Of a DNA stretch of 28,127 bases, positions 13,401-21,373 are shown in pieces. Every line of letters begins with the position of its first letter. Position 1 is the stretch's first letter. The notes under the pieces were generated by a model, which did no database searches, was not told the DNA's origin, and saw nothing but the letters and a program-made list of their open reading frames with translations. A program made the position numbers and the translations under genes. This DNA comes from a virus. The stretch covers positions 1-28,127 of IMG/VR virus record IMGVR_UViG_3300035430_000018, one strand, 5' to 3'.

Positions 13401-15034
13401 GCTTGACGTGGTGCTTCGATCAATCCACCAGCAATATCACTAATCGCAGGTATGGTTACTTCGCGAGCAAATCGTTCAGCCCTTGCAGGTATAGCCTCGA
13501 AGGGGGTCATTGGCTCTTGCTTGACTTGAGCCTTCATCATAGCCCGGTCGTATGGCGATAGGTCTGCGCCTTGTCGCGCTTCAAGCACCTTGCCGGTAAC
13601 ATCGTCGTTTTGGAACGTAGGCTGATACGTTTGAGGCAACATATCTACAGACATTAATTGCGAATCATAGACCTCAGGCTGTGCAGTCTGCCCGTACATT
13701 GTTGCATAAGCGTTTTGAATCTGCATATATCGAGATACGCTTCCCAATTGTTCGTCAGTAAGCTCCCCATCAACCGAAGAATAAACAGCATCGATTGCTT
13801 CCGCTTGTGCTTGTTGCGGATCAAGCAACATTAAGGCAGGTAATGGCAAGCCCATTGCGTAAATAGCCGCCTTCATTCCCTTTTTGGGGTTGTCTTCAAG
13901 CCACTTAGAAACCGAATCCGACCATCGGGCATCAGCAATTTGAAATAAATCTTTGCGCTTAGATAGCGCATCTACCATCTGAGCATAATTTAAAGGCTTA
14001 GGAGCGCCACCTTTTGTTGGCTTTGTTAGCTCCTCTCCAAGCTTTTTCCATGCATCAGGGAATAACACGTCTGGAGGGACTTGACGCTCAAACCCACCAA
14101 GATATCGACCTCTTATTCCGGTGTTATACGAGGGATGCGTATCAATTGGAGTCAAACCAAAGTCGCCACCAATTTGGCCTACCGTATAACCAGCCTCTCC
14201 AAGCTGTGCGCCGACGAGATCAGGATCAGTCAAAGCCTTTTCTAGGTTTCCAATTGTTGCAAAGCCTTGATCTCTGTATCTTGCTTTTTGTATTTCACTT
14301 ACAAATGTACTTCTTAGCTTTCCCGCCCCTTCCATTTTAAAGCCACCAACACCAAGCAATTGGCTTCGTGCTTCCGGGCTTCTGATGCCTACCCAATCTG
14401 GACGCGACTTCCGTATCTCAGCATCAAACTGATCCATTGCGGATTTTGGCGGGTTAAGTGCTTGTGTTTTTTGCAATAACGCATCTGCAAATGCTTGGTT
14501 GAAGTAGTTACCTTCACGACCCATAGACATATATACGGCGCTAACAGGCATATCTTGAACAATCTCAAGAACTTCCGCTTTGTTTTGCAACGGGGTTGCG
14601 GCGCTTTTCATTGAGGCCCAATATACTTCTGCCTCTTTGTTTCTAGCCATTCTTGGGAAGTTGGCACCGCCAAACGACGTGACTTCCTCAGGAAGCTCAA
14701 TGCCACCAAGTTCTTTTATGGTTACATCGGTAGCAGTGATATCGCCTTTGTGTGCAACTAAAACCGTATCCTCTATATCCTCCGGCCTCAAAGTCGGTCG
14801 CTCTTCTAGTTGTCCTCGACTAACTACCGTTTCACCTTCGATATTTGATTTTTCTCTAAGAAGTTTTGCCTCAGAAGTTTTTAATGCCTTCTCATATTTT
14901 GTTCGAGCAGACTTAACAGCACGAGGATTCTGAGCCGATTCTTCAGTTAGATAGCCAAGGCGCTTTAAGTTTTCAACGTCAGAGCCGGAGCGAATAATTC
15001 CTTCGGCAATTGCGGAAGCTACTTTGCCAACCAT
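10454..15034 (-). CDS. large internal virion / ejection protein, gp16-like
   Basis: The 1526-residue protein occupies the T7 gp16 position, after the gp15-like gene and before the fibre. An N-terminal domain of about 380 residues contains LVAHKGDITATDVTIKELGG (about 90-110) and YNTGIRGRYLGGFERQVPPD. A hydrophobic alanine-rich segment follows (about 388-412). Further on lie a second hydrophobic/alanine stretch near 595-640, coiled-coil-like regions, and a C-terminal domain with INGLLSSPTTHMVNILSNVM (about 960-980) and MPFVRTPVNIMSY. The last two resemble the large polyvalent-protein domains (LPD38-like) found in podovirus ejection proteins. I see no lytic transglycosylase motif. It should enter the cell with the DNA and help build the trans-envelope channel. 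Confidence 0.85.
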   Translation of the reverse strand: MVGKVASAIAEGIIRSGSDVENLKRLGYLTEESAQNPRAVKSARTKYEKALKTSEAKLLREKSNIEGETVVSRGQLEERPTLRPEDIEDTVLVAHKGDITATDVTIKELGGIELPEEVTSFGGANFPRMARNKEAEVYWASMKSAATPLQNKAEVLEIVQDMPVSAVYMSMGREGNYFNQAFADALLQKTQALNPPKSAMDQFDAEIRKSRPDWVGIRSPEARSQLLGVGGFKMEGAGKLRSTFVSEIQKARYRDQGFATIGNLEKALTDPDLVGAQLGEAGYTVGQIGGDFGLTPIDTHPSYNTGIRGRYLGGFERQVPPDVLFPDAWKKLGEELTKPTKGGAPKPLNYAQMVDALSKRKDLFQIADARWSDSVSKWLEDNPKKGMKAAIYAMGLPLPALMLLDPQQAQAEAIDAVYSSVDGELTDEQLGSVSRYMQIQNAYATMYGQTAQPEVYDSQLMSVDMLPQTYQPTFQNDDVTGKVLEARQGADLSPYDRAMMKAQVKQEPMTPFEAIPARAERFAREVTIPAISDIAGGLIEAPRQAVAGFLDATAEAARMMESIIPLGTISGAEPEYLEIEADPRTVTGAGVRAISQFVTGFIPALRGVKALGVTGIAAPAAAGAIADATVFDPQEDRLSNLIQEVPALQNPVTEYLAAGPEDTDAEGRLKNAIEGLALGGAVDSVLQGIKLVKSRRALVEVAEAEGKPVEQMIEEAMATMKGGTPAPREMPPGQEYIPFDEAAEAVQPTIRVPEFKPGTTEADPEAARNINLANLNTTEDVSTLIDEVAKADAPNINEARRQKITNDELPKLADDLGMTVEDLLARRQGEAFNAEQILAARKVLVASGENLVKLAGAAKNGSEMDLALFRRAMAQHRAIQSQVSGMTAEAGRALQSFRIVAASSREQERLIKEALQTTGGEAVSRDMAAMLSELDSPEKIGRFVKDANRATTKDQLYEIWINGLLSSPTTHMVNILSNVMVVGLTVGERKIASSIGGNIPPGETSAQLKGVVDGARDGFRLAWNVLKTGEPTDPLQKVEAEKFRAITSENLNIAGPAGRFADFMGEAVRVPGRLLTAGDEFFKSVGYRMELYSQAYRQAFNEGLRDEAAAKRVVQIIENPPENIKQAAVDASRYQTFTNQLGKTGKAVEQVRNNIPYARVVMPFVRTPVNIMSYTFERTPLAPLSGAFREEIAAGGARRDLAMGKLIAGSMVMAVSADLVLSGSVTGAGPTNPNMRNIMRATGWQPYSLKVGDKYYAYNRLDPVGALLGLSADVTEIIGQTSEAEASQLATAAALSVAQNMASKTYMSGVTDFFDAFFGASTDPEAKNYKLDRYLQRMASSIIPASVANIERTLNPELSATYGYLDRIKSRIPGYSEDLPPRRNIFGEPIVLEGGIGPDIMSPIYESTVKDDPVADEMVRQQVAVGMPRRQIQGIELDAQQYDRYVLLYSGIEAQMSLKKQLRAMFDTRSYKNATDGPEGGKALMIKSVFTAYRDMAQQQMLAEDDQLTNQITLAQEQRVEQLLGR

Positions 15035-16620
15035 TATTGTCCTCTCTTAATATCAGCCATCATGTTCTGGAAATTTCTTATGCGAGTCCTGTACTGATCC
15101 AGCTCTGATATTTTCTGGTTGTAGTCAGAAGCATCCATAGTCTGGACTTGCGCCTCTAAACGCTCAACGGCCTTGTCAATGTCAGATTCAGTCGTGAACT
15201 GAGGCGGGATGTCGTTGATATCCAGCAACTGCTCCGCGACAACAGACGGATCTTCACCAGCTAGTACCTTCTCATCAAACGCCAGCATCAAGTCAGCCGC
15301 ACGCTCCTTTGTACCTGCGCCAGTAAACTTACCAGTGATCGGGTCAACAATGCCCACGCTCGTACTAACATAATTGCGATACCGCGTAGCCTTCGGAGTG
15401 CTAAGGATAGGCTCGCCGTCAAGCGTAGTTAGCAGTGATTGCGCCTTAGATGCGGTCAGCCGGGTGCCGGTATTAGTGACAATCAAATTACGCGCCATCT
15501 CTGGGTTCTGATACATTTGCGTCTGTATGTCATAAACCAACTCAAAGTCATCAATGCCTTGACCGCGAGTGTTCATTACGTTGGTTAATGTAGTCAGTTG
15601 TGACTGCGTGAGATTGCCAGCCATAGCAGTACGTGTAATGTCCGCCACGTCCGTTTCGCCGTTAATGATGCCAACGTACAGGCTTGTAAAGTTCTCGCCT
15701 TGACGGGCCTTCAGTGCGTCCTCAGCCTGCTTCTCTTGGATGTTGGTCAGTGCAATGTACTCATTCAAGTCAGCGCGTAGAACATCCGCAAGATTTTCCT
15801 GCTGGTCAAGCGTGAAGTTACTAACAGGCGTCTCAGCTACCGCATTGATAAACTCAGCCGCCGCATACGCGCCGCGATTCTTGATAATAGCTTGCAATCC
15901 GCCTCTAGCCTTCTCGCCCTCAGTCGCCACGATGATGTTTTGCTTGAGTGTTTCACCTGCCGCCGGAGATATAGTGCCAGCCTCAACACGCGCATCAATA
16001 CTAGAGAACGCATTCATTCGCCCAATCAATGCTGACTCATCATCACCTAATCGTGCCGCCTTCAATGCCGACTCGGTTGCTATTTGAGCAGAGCGAATTA
16101 GCGTGTCATCTGCGTTCTTGAGGTTCTTAGCTGTTTGAGATTGGTGTACCTGAGACCGCGCACTAGAAATCATCTGATCCATTGACTGGTCAATCAGTGG
16201 TCGGAACTCTTCGGCTATGTTCTGTGTGACTCCGTTGCGATAGGCAGTGACAGCTTCATCAAATGACTCGATGTCATCCGGGTTATCAGTCAGCAATCGG
16301 TTAATGTTCTCTCGTGCATCGTTATCAACGCCAGCCACATAAGCCTTTGACAGTGCATTGTTGTACGCCTGATCGAATATAGAGATTTGAGATAGAAAGC
16401 CCTTTTGAGTCTCAATGATCTCGCCTTTCTCTGCCGCTTGTTGTCCAGCCGCAAGTCCAGCCTGTAAGCCTCTGCGCTCGGCAATGTTGGAAGCAACACC
16501 AAACGCAACATCTCCGACTTGTTCAGCCAAGCCAGAGAGAGCCTGCAAGCGTTTAGCCTGAGAGGTGTCTACCCCTGTAGGCGTAAACTTGCCGTAGTAT
16601 TCAATGCGTTTCTGAGCCAT
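15034..16620 (-). CDS. internal virion protein, gp15-like
   Basis: This 528-residue, mostly helical protein is rich in Q, A, E and D with no enzymatic motif that I can see. The N-terminus (RIEYYGKFTPTGVDTSQAKR, LQALSGLAEQVGDVAFG) and position between a gp14-like and a gp16-like gene support an internal core/ejection protein like T7 gp15 (747 residues); it is shorter. A GGAG ribosome site lies in the end of the upstream gene, 8 bases before ATG 16620. The stop overlaps the next start (TAATG). Confidence 0.8.
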   Translation of the reverse strand: MAQKRIEYYGKFTPTGVDTSQAKRLQALSGLAEQVGDVAFGVASNIAERRGLQAGLAAGQQAAEKGEIIETQKGFLSQISIFDQAYNNALSKAYVAGVDNDARENINRLLTDNPDDIESFDEAVTAYRNGVTQNIAEEFRPLIDQSMDQMISSARSQVHQSQTAKNLKNADDTLIRSAQIATESALKAARLGDDESALIGRMNAFSSIDARVEAGTISPAAGETLKQNIIVATEGEKARGGLQAIIKNRGAYAAAEFINAVAETPVSNFTLDQQENLADVLRADLNEYIALTNIQEKQAEDALKARQGENFTSLYVGIINGETDVADITRTAMAGNLTQSQLTTLTNVMNTRGQGIDDFELVYDIQTQMYQNPEMARNLIVTNTGTRLTASKAQSLLTTLDGEPILSTPKATRYRNYVSTSVGIVDPITGKFTGAGTKERAADLMLAFDEKVLAGEDPSVVAEQLLDINDIPPQFTTESDIDKAVERLEAQVQTMDASDYNQKISELDQYRTRIRNFQNMMADIKRGQ

Positions 16621-16623
16621 CTA

Positions 16624-17094
16624 CTAATCTCCACCGCCCGATGAACCGCCAGAAGAGCCTCCTGCTGATCCACCGCCGCCACCGCCTGCTAGTTGAGCAA
16701 GTTGTAGTCCCGATTTAAGCAAAGTGCTTGTCGCCGCCAATTGACCTGCTTGTTTTGCATATCCGGCTTGTCGCTGTAATGACGCCCTTCGTAGGCGTTC
16801 TGATAGGTCGATAGTCATTTCGCTAAGACCTACTTGCTTGGCGCTTTCCAATGCCAGACTTGCTGGCGTACCTTCCCCAGATATTCCTGCTGTTGAGAGT
16901 GCCGCCACGTTAGCCGCTAATGCTCGGTTCAATTCCTGCCGACGCTGTAACTCCTGACTCTGAGCCGCTACCTCTTCTTGTCTAGCCTGTTCTTTTAGCT
17001 GTTGCTCCTGCGCTTTACCAGCTTGAGTTTGCCCGTACATCTGCACCCCGGTAGATGCGGCAGTCACAATAGCCAATATAGTAAACGGGTCCAT
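16624..17094 (-). CDS. internal virion protein, gp14-like
   Basis: The 156-residue protein starts with a hydrophobic helix (PFTILAIVTAASTGVQMY), continues with a glutamine-rich coiled coil (about 25-60) and an ISGEGTPASLALESAKQVG stretch, and ends in a glycine/serine-only tail. This layout and the position between gp12-like and gp15-like genes are typical of T7 gp14-like ejection proteins, which form the outer-membrane part of the channel. The ATG directly follows the stop of the nozzle gene. T7 gp14 has 196 residues. Confidence 0.8.
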   Translation of the reverse strand: MDPFTILAIVTAASTGVQMYGQTQAGKAQEQQLKEQARQEEVAAQSQELQRRQELNRALAANVAALSTAGISGEGTPASLALESAKQVGLSEMTIDLSERLRRASLQRQAGYAKQAGQLAATSTLLKSGLQLAQLAGGGGGGSAGGSSGGSSGGGD

Positions 17095-19587
17095 CTAGTT
17101 ACCCTCAACTTCGTATTCAATCATCTGTATGTGCATGGGAGTAGGATCAGGACACGTAATCGTCGGTATGACCTCTCTACCCCAGCCGTTAATATCGTAA
17201 ACGTCCTCTATTATGCCACTTACCGGCGTAATAGACTCAGGACTTAATGGTGACGTATCCCCAGCAGGGCCAAACGCCCGGATGGGTACAGGAATGCCGT
17301 CAATGTGTATGCCAGAAGACTCGTAAACACGTACGTTCATACGTACGATTTTCTTCAAGCGCATTTGATTCTGGCCTGATCCAATGTTTGTGTTCAGCGG
17401 CATCGGCTTGATAGTAGGTGTGAACAAAATACCTACCTCATAATTACCGGAATACTCTTCACTTGAGTCCAAAACAATCTTATTTGACGACACAGTACGT
17501 CGGTCTAACACGTAATTTTCTGTATCGACAAGAACGCTTACCTCTTCTCCGTTCAAATGCTCCAGCCCGGTGACATCTGAGCCGGTTCTTGTGTTTTTTA
17601 CTGAGCAATCCAGCAGATAATTGAAGTCCCAACGCTCAACAAACTGTTTAGTAGAGCCGTCAATACTTCGTTCAACAACCATATACAGCTCATCATCTAC
17701 AACATTGACGCTTTTAATTTGTCCGCTCGTACCCCACCTAGTAAAGCCGTTAATATCTTGACTTCTCAGGGTGTTTAGAATGCTTGCAGAGCCATCAGAA
17801 TTGACAATAAACAACCAGTTAGCGTCGTCACTTGCAGTACCCGCCAGAAGCGCCATATCGACCGGCTGGTTGATTAAGTGCGAGGCTAGTACCGATCTAT
17901 CGTCCGTGGTGTAAGCGTCCTCGTTGAACGAATACAAGAAGCTCAGAATAGATTTGCCATGACGGTCAACAAATATGGTCGAGCCATCAACATCTTGTAC
18001 TTCCACATTGCCAGATCCATGCGAAGTTTGTGGCTGAATAGTGATCGAGCTAGGCGTTACTGGCTTGCTCGTTACTGCAAACTCTGCACCAGACGTAAAT
18101 ACCTGCAAGTTACGACCGGGGTACACGTCAACAATGTCATTTAATGTGCGGGATGAGATAGTCGCAAAGATTGCCTCATCATCGTCACCATCATCAATGT
18201 CGAAGTCGAAGAATGCGCCAGTCTTAGACATGAATATAGACTGGGGTTTTGACTTTGTGCCGCCTAAAACAAGACGGCCCTCATAAAAGCAAATGCTTTG
18301 CGGAAAGCCGCGCTGGGTAGACCATACATCTTCTTTACGGGGCGAGCCTGACTGTGTTTTTGTAAAGCTAATCTCGTGATTGGCAGAGCCTTCGGTTACA
18401 TAGGCAGAGAAAAGCTCAAAATCCTTGGTCGATTCGCCAGATATCGTAATTGTGTACTGCTGGCTCCCTGTTCTTGTAACGGCTACACCCGTCTCACCAA
18501 AAACAGGCATCTCTTGCAGGTTCTTCTGGATGTTGAATACCGTAGCGGCTTGCTCATCGGCAGTTGAATCACCCGCATAGCTAATAGACTTTGAGACTAC
18601 GCTTTCGATATCTACTTCAAATCGGTCGCCTTTTTTCCATTGACCCGATCCAGTATGCCCTAGCGTCATTACCTGTATCTCATTAATAGGCGTAGGGCTA
18701 TTGCTATCATCAAAGTCGTATTGAGGTACATTGACAAACGGAATGTCATCCAGCACCCATTCATCATCTGCGCCAAGATTGACAAGACGCTGGGGTCTGA
18801 GATTTTCTTGCACGATTAGCATTACGTTTTCAATTTGAGCAACTCTAAGAGTCGTAGGGAATCCAACCTCTAACTTGATATCTGCTACATAAGTGTTTGG
18901 AGTTCGATAGATCCGCAGGTTATCTTGCGTAAACTCAAGCAAATAATGACGATCATCTTCGACACTGAAGTTTTCAATGCGGCACTTTCGTATAAGTCCG
19001 AGAGGTTTTTGTAAATTAAACTCTGCGAGCGTAAGCGTTGCAGTGCCTAGATCCGAAGAGCCAATTCTGACCAACTGCCAATAACGGGCGCTGTGGTCTA
19101 TGCGGATTCGAAAGTCTTGAGAATTAGTGCCAATCAAAGGGACGGATGCAATGGTTGTGTAAGTCACATCATCGTCTGAATATTGAATTTTAAACTGGCT
19201 AGAGCTACCACTTGAAAGCCTGATCTTTCGCAAGTCCACAAACTGAACCGTCTGCGCTGTAGTGATATCGTATTTTGCGACAACAAAGGGATTGGTTGTA
19301 CCAATAGCGCCTGTGGTTGTAGTCGTAAAATCAAAGCCATCATTGATCAGCAACCCACTGCCGCCATTAGGCATTGTTGGTATTCCGGTTTGAGCAGTTA
19401 AACCACCAACAGTTTCACCGATAAACTCAGTGCCGGGGCGTCTACGCATCCCGCCTTGAGGAACGATCACAACATTATCGGCAGTCTCTACCGCCTGATA
19501 ATACTGGTTGATGTCTGTACGGCCCTTGAGTAGCGGGGATAACTCGCCACTTACGAAGCTAGACTGAATGAATCGAGTCTTAGCCAT
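17095..19587 (-). CDS. tail nozzle protein, gp12-like (tail tubular protein B)
   Basis: The 830-residue protein starts with KTRFIQSSFVSGELSPLLKG and DINQYYQAVETADNVVIVPQ, then GGMRRRPGTEFIG, a classic N-terminus of tail tubular/nozzle proteins of podoviruses. Interior motifs include QRGFPQSICFYEGRLVLGGT and VDRHGKSILSF, also typical. It would form the tube end carrying the fibres. T7 gp12 has 794 residues. The start overlaps the stop of the gp11-like gene (TAATG). Confidence 0.9.
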   Translation of the reverse strand: MAKTRFIQSSFVSGELSPLLKGRTDINQYYQAVETADNVVIVPQGGMRRRPGTEFIGETVGGLTAQTGIPTMPNGGSGLLINDGFDFTTTTTGAIGTTNPFVVAKYDITTAQTVQFVDLRKIRLSSGSSSQFKIQYSDDDVTYTTIASVPLIGTNSQDFRIRIDHSARYWQLVRIGSSDLGTATLTLAEFNLQKPLGLIRKCRIENFSVEDDRHYLLEFTQDNLRIYRTPNTYVADIKLEVGFPTTLRVAQIENVMLIVQENLRPQRLVNLGADDEWVLDDIPFVNVPQYDFDDSNSPTPINEIQVMTLGHTGSGQWKKGDRFEVDIESVVSKSISYAGDSTADEQAATVFNIQKNLQEMPVFGETGVAVTRTGSQQYTITISGESTKDFELFSAYVTEGSANHEISFTKTQSGSPRKEDVWSTQRGFPQSICFYEGRLVLGGTKSKPQSIFMSKTGAFFDFDIDDGDDDEAIFATISSRTLNDIVDVYPGRNLQVFTSGAEFAVTSKPVTPSSITIQPQTSHGSGNVEVQDVDGSTIFVDRHGKSILSFLYSFNEDAYTTDDRSVLASHLINQPVDMALLAGTASDDANWLFIVNSDGSASILNTLRSQDINGFTRWGTSGQIKSVNVVDDELYMVVERSIDGSTKQFVERWDFNYLLDCSVKNTRTGSDVTGLEHLNGEEVSVLVDTENYVLDRRTVSSNKIVLDSSEEYSGNYEVGILFTPTIKPMPLNTNIGSGQNQMRLKKIVRMNVRVYESSGIHIDGIPVPIRAFGPAGDTSPLSPESITPVSGIIEDVYDINGWGREVIPTITCPDPTPMHIQMIEYEVEGN

Positions 19588-20147
19588 TAGAACCTCACAT
19601 TAGTAAATGGATTGCTTCTTACTTGTTGCGTAGGATACTGCTGAGAGTCCGTGAATCGCGCCATACGGGACGCATTCACATAAGCCGCCGCCATCTCACC
19701 CCTAGCCGCAGAGCTATCTCTAATGCTTGCCGCGAAGTCCATAGCCAGCGCGTACTCGATCATCTTTGCGAAGTACACAGGCCACTCATCTTCTGGCGTA
19801 TTAGCAATGTAATCAGCGTATAGGGCTTGAGATGAATTGCTATATACCTTGTCACCGTATATCTGATAGTTCGCATCGGGAGAAACAGTGACCAGAAACA
19901 GTAAGTCAGTCGGTAACTGGTAGATTGTTGCCCATTGATTGGGGTTCACAGGCACGTCCGTCAAGCGGGACATCTGTTCTTGCCTACGAGCAAAGCCCCA
20001 ACGATGCTTGGTCAGCTCGTTCTGGACAATGTTGTCGTAGAGATTGTTAGCGACAGTCTCTCGCCGTGATCCACCAGTAAGTGAATTAATCGGAGTGTCA
20101 CCAATTAGAATAAGCGCATTGCTAATTAAGTCGATCTTGCTCGCCAT
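19587..20147 (-). CDS. tail adaptor, gp11-like (tail tubular protein A)
   Basis: This 186-residue protein shows the pattern of T7 gp11-like adaptors: an N-terminal helix pair (IDLISNALILIGDTPINSL), NNLYDNIVQNELTKHRWGFA and QWATIYQLPTDLLFLV. These proteins form the dodecameric ring between portal and nozzle. T7 gp11 has 196 residues. It lies between the capsid and nozzle genes, as in T7 (gp10-gp11-gp12). The UUCG hairpin upstream lies between it and the capsid stop. Confidence 0.9.
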   Translation of the reverse strand: MASKIDLISNALILIGDTPINSLTGGSRRETVANNLYDNIVQNELTKHRWGFARRQEQMSRLTDVPVNPNQWATIYQLPTDLLFLVTVSPDANYQIYGDKVYSNSSQALYADYIANTPEDEWPVYFAKMIEYALAMDFAASIRDSSAARGEMAAAYVNASRMARFTDSQQYPTQQVRSNPFTNVRF

Positions 20148-20167
20148 AATCCACCCGGAAATAGAAT

Positions 20168-20183
20168 GGCCCCCGAAGGGGCC
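20168..20183 (-). terminator. UUCG-tetraloop hairpin after the capsid gene (leaky terminator)
   Basis: On the minus strand GGCCCC-TTCG-GGGGCC forms a perfect 6-bp stem closed by a C(UUCG)G tetraloop, one of the most stable RNA hairpins. It is followed by ATTCTATTT, only partly U-rich. It begins 10 bases after the capsid stop and ends 21 bases before the gp11-like ATG. It may act as a leaky terminator or a 3' mRNA stabiliser to raise capsid expression over downstream tail genes. Confidence 0.7.
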
Positions 20184-20192
20184 GTGTAAGAC

Positions 20193-21026
20193 TTATGCAG
20201 TCTTGTTGTACTGGACCTTAACCAAACCACCTTCGTCACGTACAACAGAGCCAGCCTTCAGCATACCGTTGGTAAGCCAAGAGGTTTTCTCAGGGACGTA
20301 GTTGATTTCAGTCTTCATGTCGATACCGATAGCAAGGCCAACCGCTGGACGCTGGAAGAACCAAGAGTCAACGATGTTAGCCGCTTCTGTCAGACCGCCT
20401 TCGGCACGAGTCTCAAGGATGATGAACTGGAAGCCAACGAGAGTGTTGATCTCACCAGATACAAGAGCCTTGATAGCCTGATAGTCACCAGAAGTTGCCT
20501 TCTCGTCGTTCAACAGACCGCCCAAACCACCGGCTTCGATTACAGCGAAAAGCTCAGTGTTAGGTACGCCCTGATCACGCAACTCAACCTGCGCTGAGTT
20601 TACCTTAGCGATAGTCAAGTTAGTGCCACCAGCCGCTACTGTACTAGTCAGTGGAGTAGAAGCGTCCATTGCGTCGATAACGAGCTGATCGCAACGACGA
20701 CCCAAAGCGCCAGCGATTGTAGTCGCCAACTCTTGCTTCTCGTCGAAGTTTACTTCCTGCGCGTCAAAGATGTCAGTGAACTCAGGTGCGTTCCAGTTTG
20801 CGAGAGTCGCAGTCTTGAACTCGTGTCCTACGTTCATTGGAGTTACGTCAACAGAGCTAGCCTTCTGGTTAGCAAGACCTTTACCCATGCGACGGAATTT
20901 GTAGGTATCACCTACGACGTTGTTTCGGAGTGTGACAGCGTTCTTGAGCAAGCCAGCGTTCGCATAAGCGTGCTTTACCATGCTGTCAAATTCAGTTACC
21001 GCTACTGCGGAGAGATTAATTGACAT
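20193..21026 (-). CDS. major capsid protein
   Basis: This 277-residue protein directly follows the scaffold gene and precedes the tail adaptor, the place of the major capsid gene in T7-like phages. The sequence is compatible with an HK97-type fold: FTDIFDAQEVNFDEKQELAT in a spine-like helix, DSWFFQRPAVGLAIGIDMKT near the C-terminus, and a final beta strand (VVRDEGGLVKVQYN). T7 gp10A has 345 residues, so this is on the short side. GAGGAG lies 8 bases before ATG 21026. A private upstream region (21027-21373) and a downstream hairpin suggest separate, high expression. Confidence 0.88.
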   Translation of the reverse strand: MSINLSAVAVTEFDSMVKHAYANAGLLKNAVTLRNNVVGDTYKFRRMGKGLANQKASSVDVTPMNVGHEFKTATLANWNAPEFTDIFDAQEVNFDEKQELATTIAGALGRRCDQLVIDAMDASTPLTSTVAAGGTNLTIAKVNSAQVELRDQGVPNTELFAVIEAGGLGGLLNDEKATSGDYQAIKALVSGEINTLVGFQFIILETRAEGGLTEAANIVDSWFFQRPAVGLAIGIDMKTEINYVPEKTSWLTNGMLKAGSVVRDEGGLVKVQYNKTA

Positions 21027-21083
21027 GATTCAGTCTCCTCTATGTCAAATTGTAAAAATGATTAAGAGGTTTTGGACTGAGTA

Positions 21084-21122
21084 CCCGGCAGTCGGTCAGT
21101 CGTTCAACCTAAAACTACCGGG
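21084..21122 (-). promoter_or_regulatory. stem-loop in the capsid gene leader
   Basis: CCCGGCAG (21084-21091) and CTACCGGG (21115-21122) pair over 8 bp with one G-U, leaving a 23-base loop. Within the minus-strand RNA an alternative stem GACTGA/TCAGTC competes with it. It ends about 58 bases before the capsid start and may affect mRNA stability or translation. No riboswitch family is recognised. Confidence 0.5.
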
Positions 21123-21150
21123 CCTTGTGAAAGGGGTATCCGATGCGCCG

Positions 21151-21180
21151 ATGATACCACTTATTAGTAATCTATGAAAA
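21151..21180 (-). promoter_or_regulatory. candidate promoter for the capsid gene
   Basis: On the minus strand TTTTCA (21180-21175) is followed after 18 bases by TATCAT (21156-21151) with an extended -10 TGG just before it. A start near 21144 would give a leader of about 118 bases containing the stem-loop at 21084-21122. The match is moderate; the phage might instead use its own polymerase. Confidence 0.35.
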
Positions 21181-21198
21181 CATCTAGAAGAGATAGGC

Positions 21199-21220
21199 AC
21201 TGGGCGTTGGCGCGCCCAGT
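21199..21220 (-). terminator. hairpin between scaffold and capsid genes
   Basis: ACTGGGCG (21199-21206) and CGCCCAGT (21213-21220) form a perfect 8-bp stem with a 6-base loop. On the minus strand it is followed by a pyrimidine-rich but not pure U stretch, so it is a weak or Rho-assisted terminator at best. It lies after the scaffold gene and just before the candidate capsid promoter. Confidence 0.45.
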
Positions 21221-21274
21221 ACCTTGACTAGATATTCGAGTATCCAGCCAGTTGATACCAAAACCCAAGGCATC

Positions 21275-21311
21275 ACGGTTACCGGAGAACTGCGCAAACA
21301 GAAGTAACCGT
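21275..21311. repeat. 8-bp inverted repeat in the scaffold-capsid gap
   Basis: ACGGTTAC (21275-21282) and GTAACCGT (21304-21311) are perfect reverse complements 21 bases apart. A CATAAT lies next to it on the minus strand (21323-21318) without a convincing -35. It may be an RNA hairpin or a protein-binding site. The rest of the 347-bp gap 21027-21373 shows no supported gene. Confidence 0.5.
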
Positions 21312-21373
21312 TCAACTATTATGCACTAAACAACGTGCAAAACACCACCTGAAAATATATTTAAATGTGAGTG

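Noticed and set aside
16624-16690. Glycine/serine codon repeat at the 3' end of the gp14-like gene as a microsatellite
   Set aside because: It is a short low-complexity protein tail common in gp14-like proteins, not an expanding DNA repeat.
21184-21273. A 29-codon minus-strand frame with a hydrophobic product (MPWVLVSTGWILEY...) in the scaffold-capsid gap
   Set aside because: There is no ribosome site before its ATG and its last third is the 8-bp hairpin; position suggests regulatory DNA. It stays a remote possibility as a leader peptide.
21027-21373. tRNA gene in the scaffold-capsid gap
   Set aside because: Stems are present but no cloverleaf, T-loop GTTC-A pattern or CCA end could be assembled on either strand.
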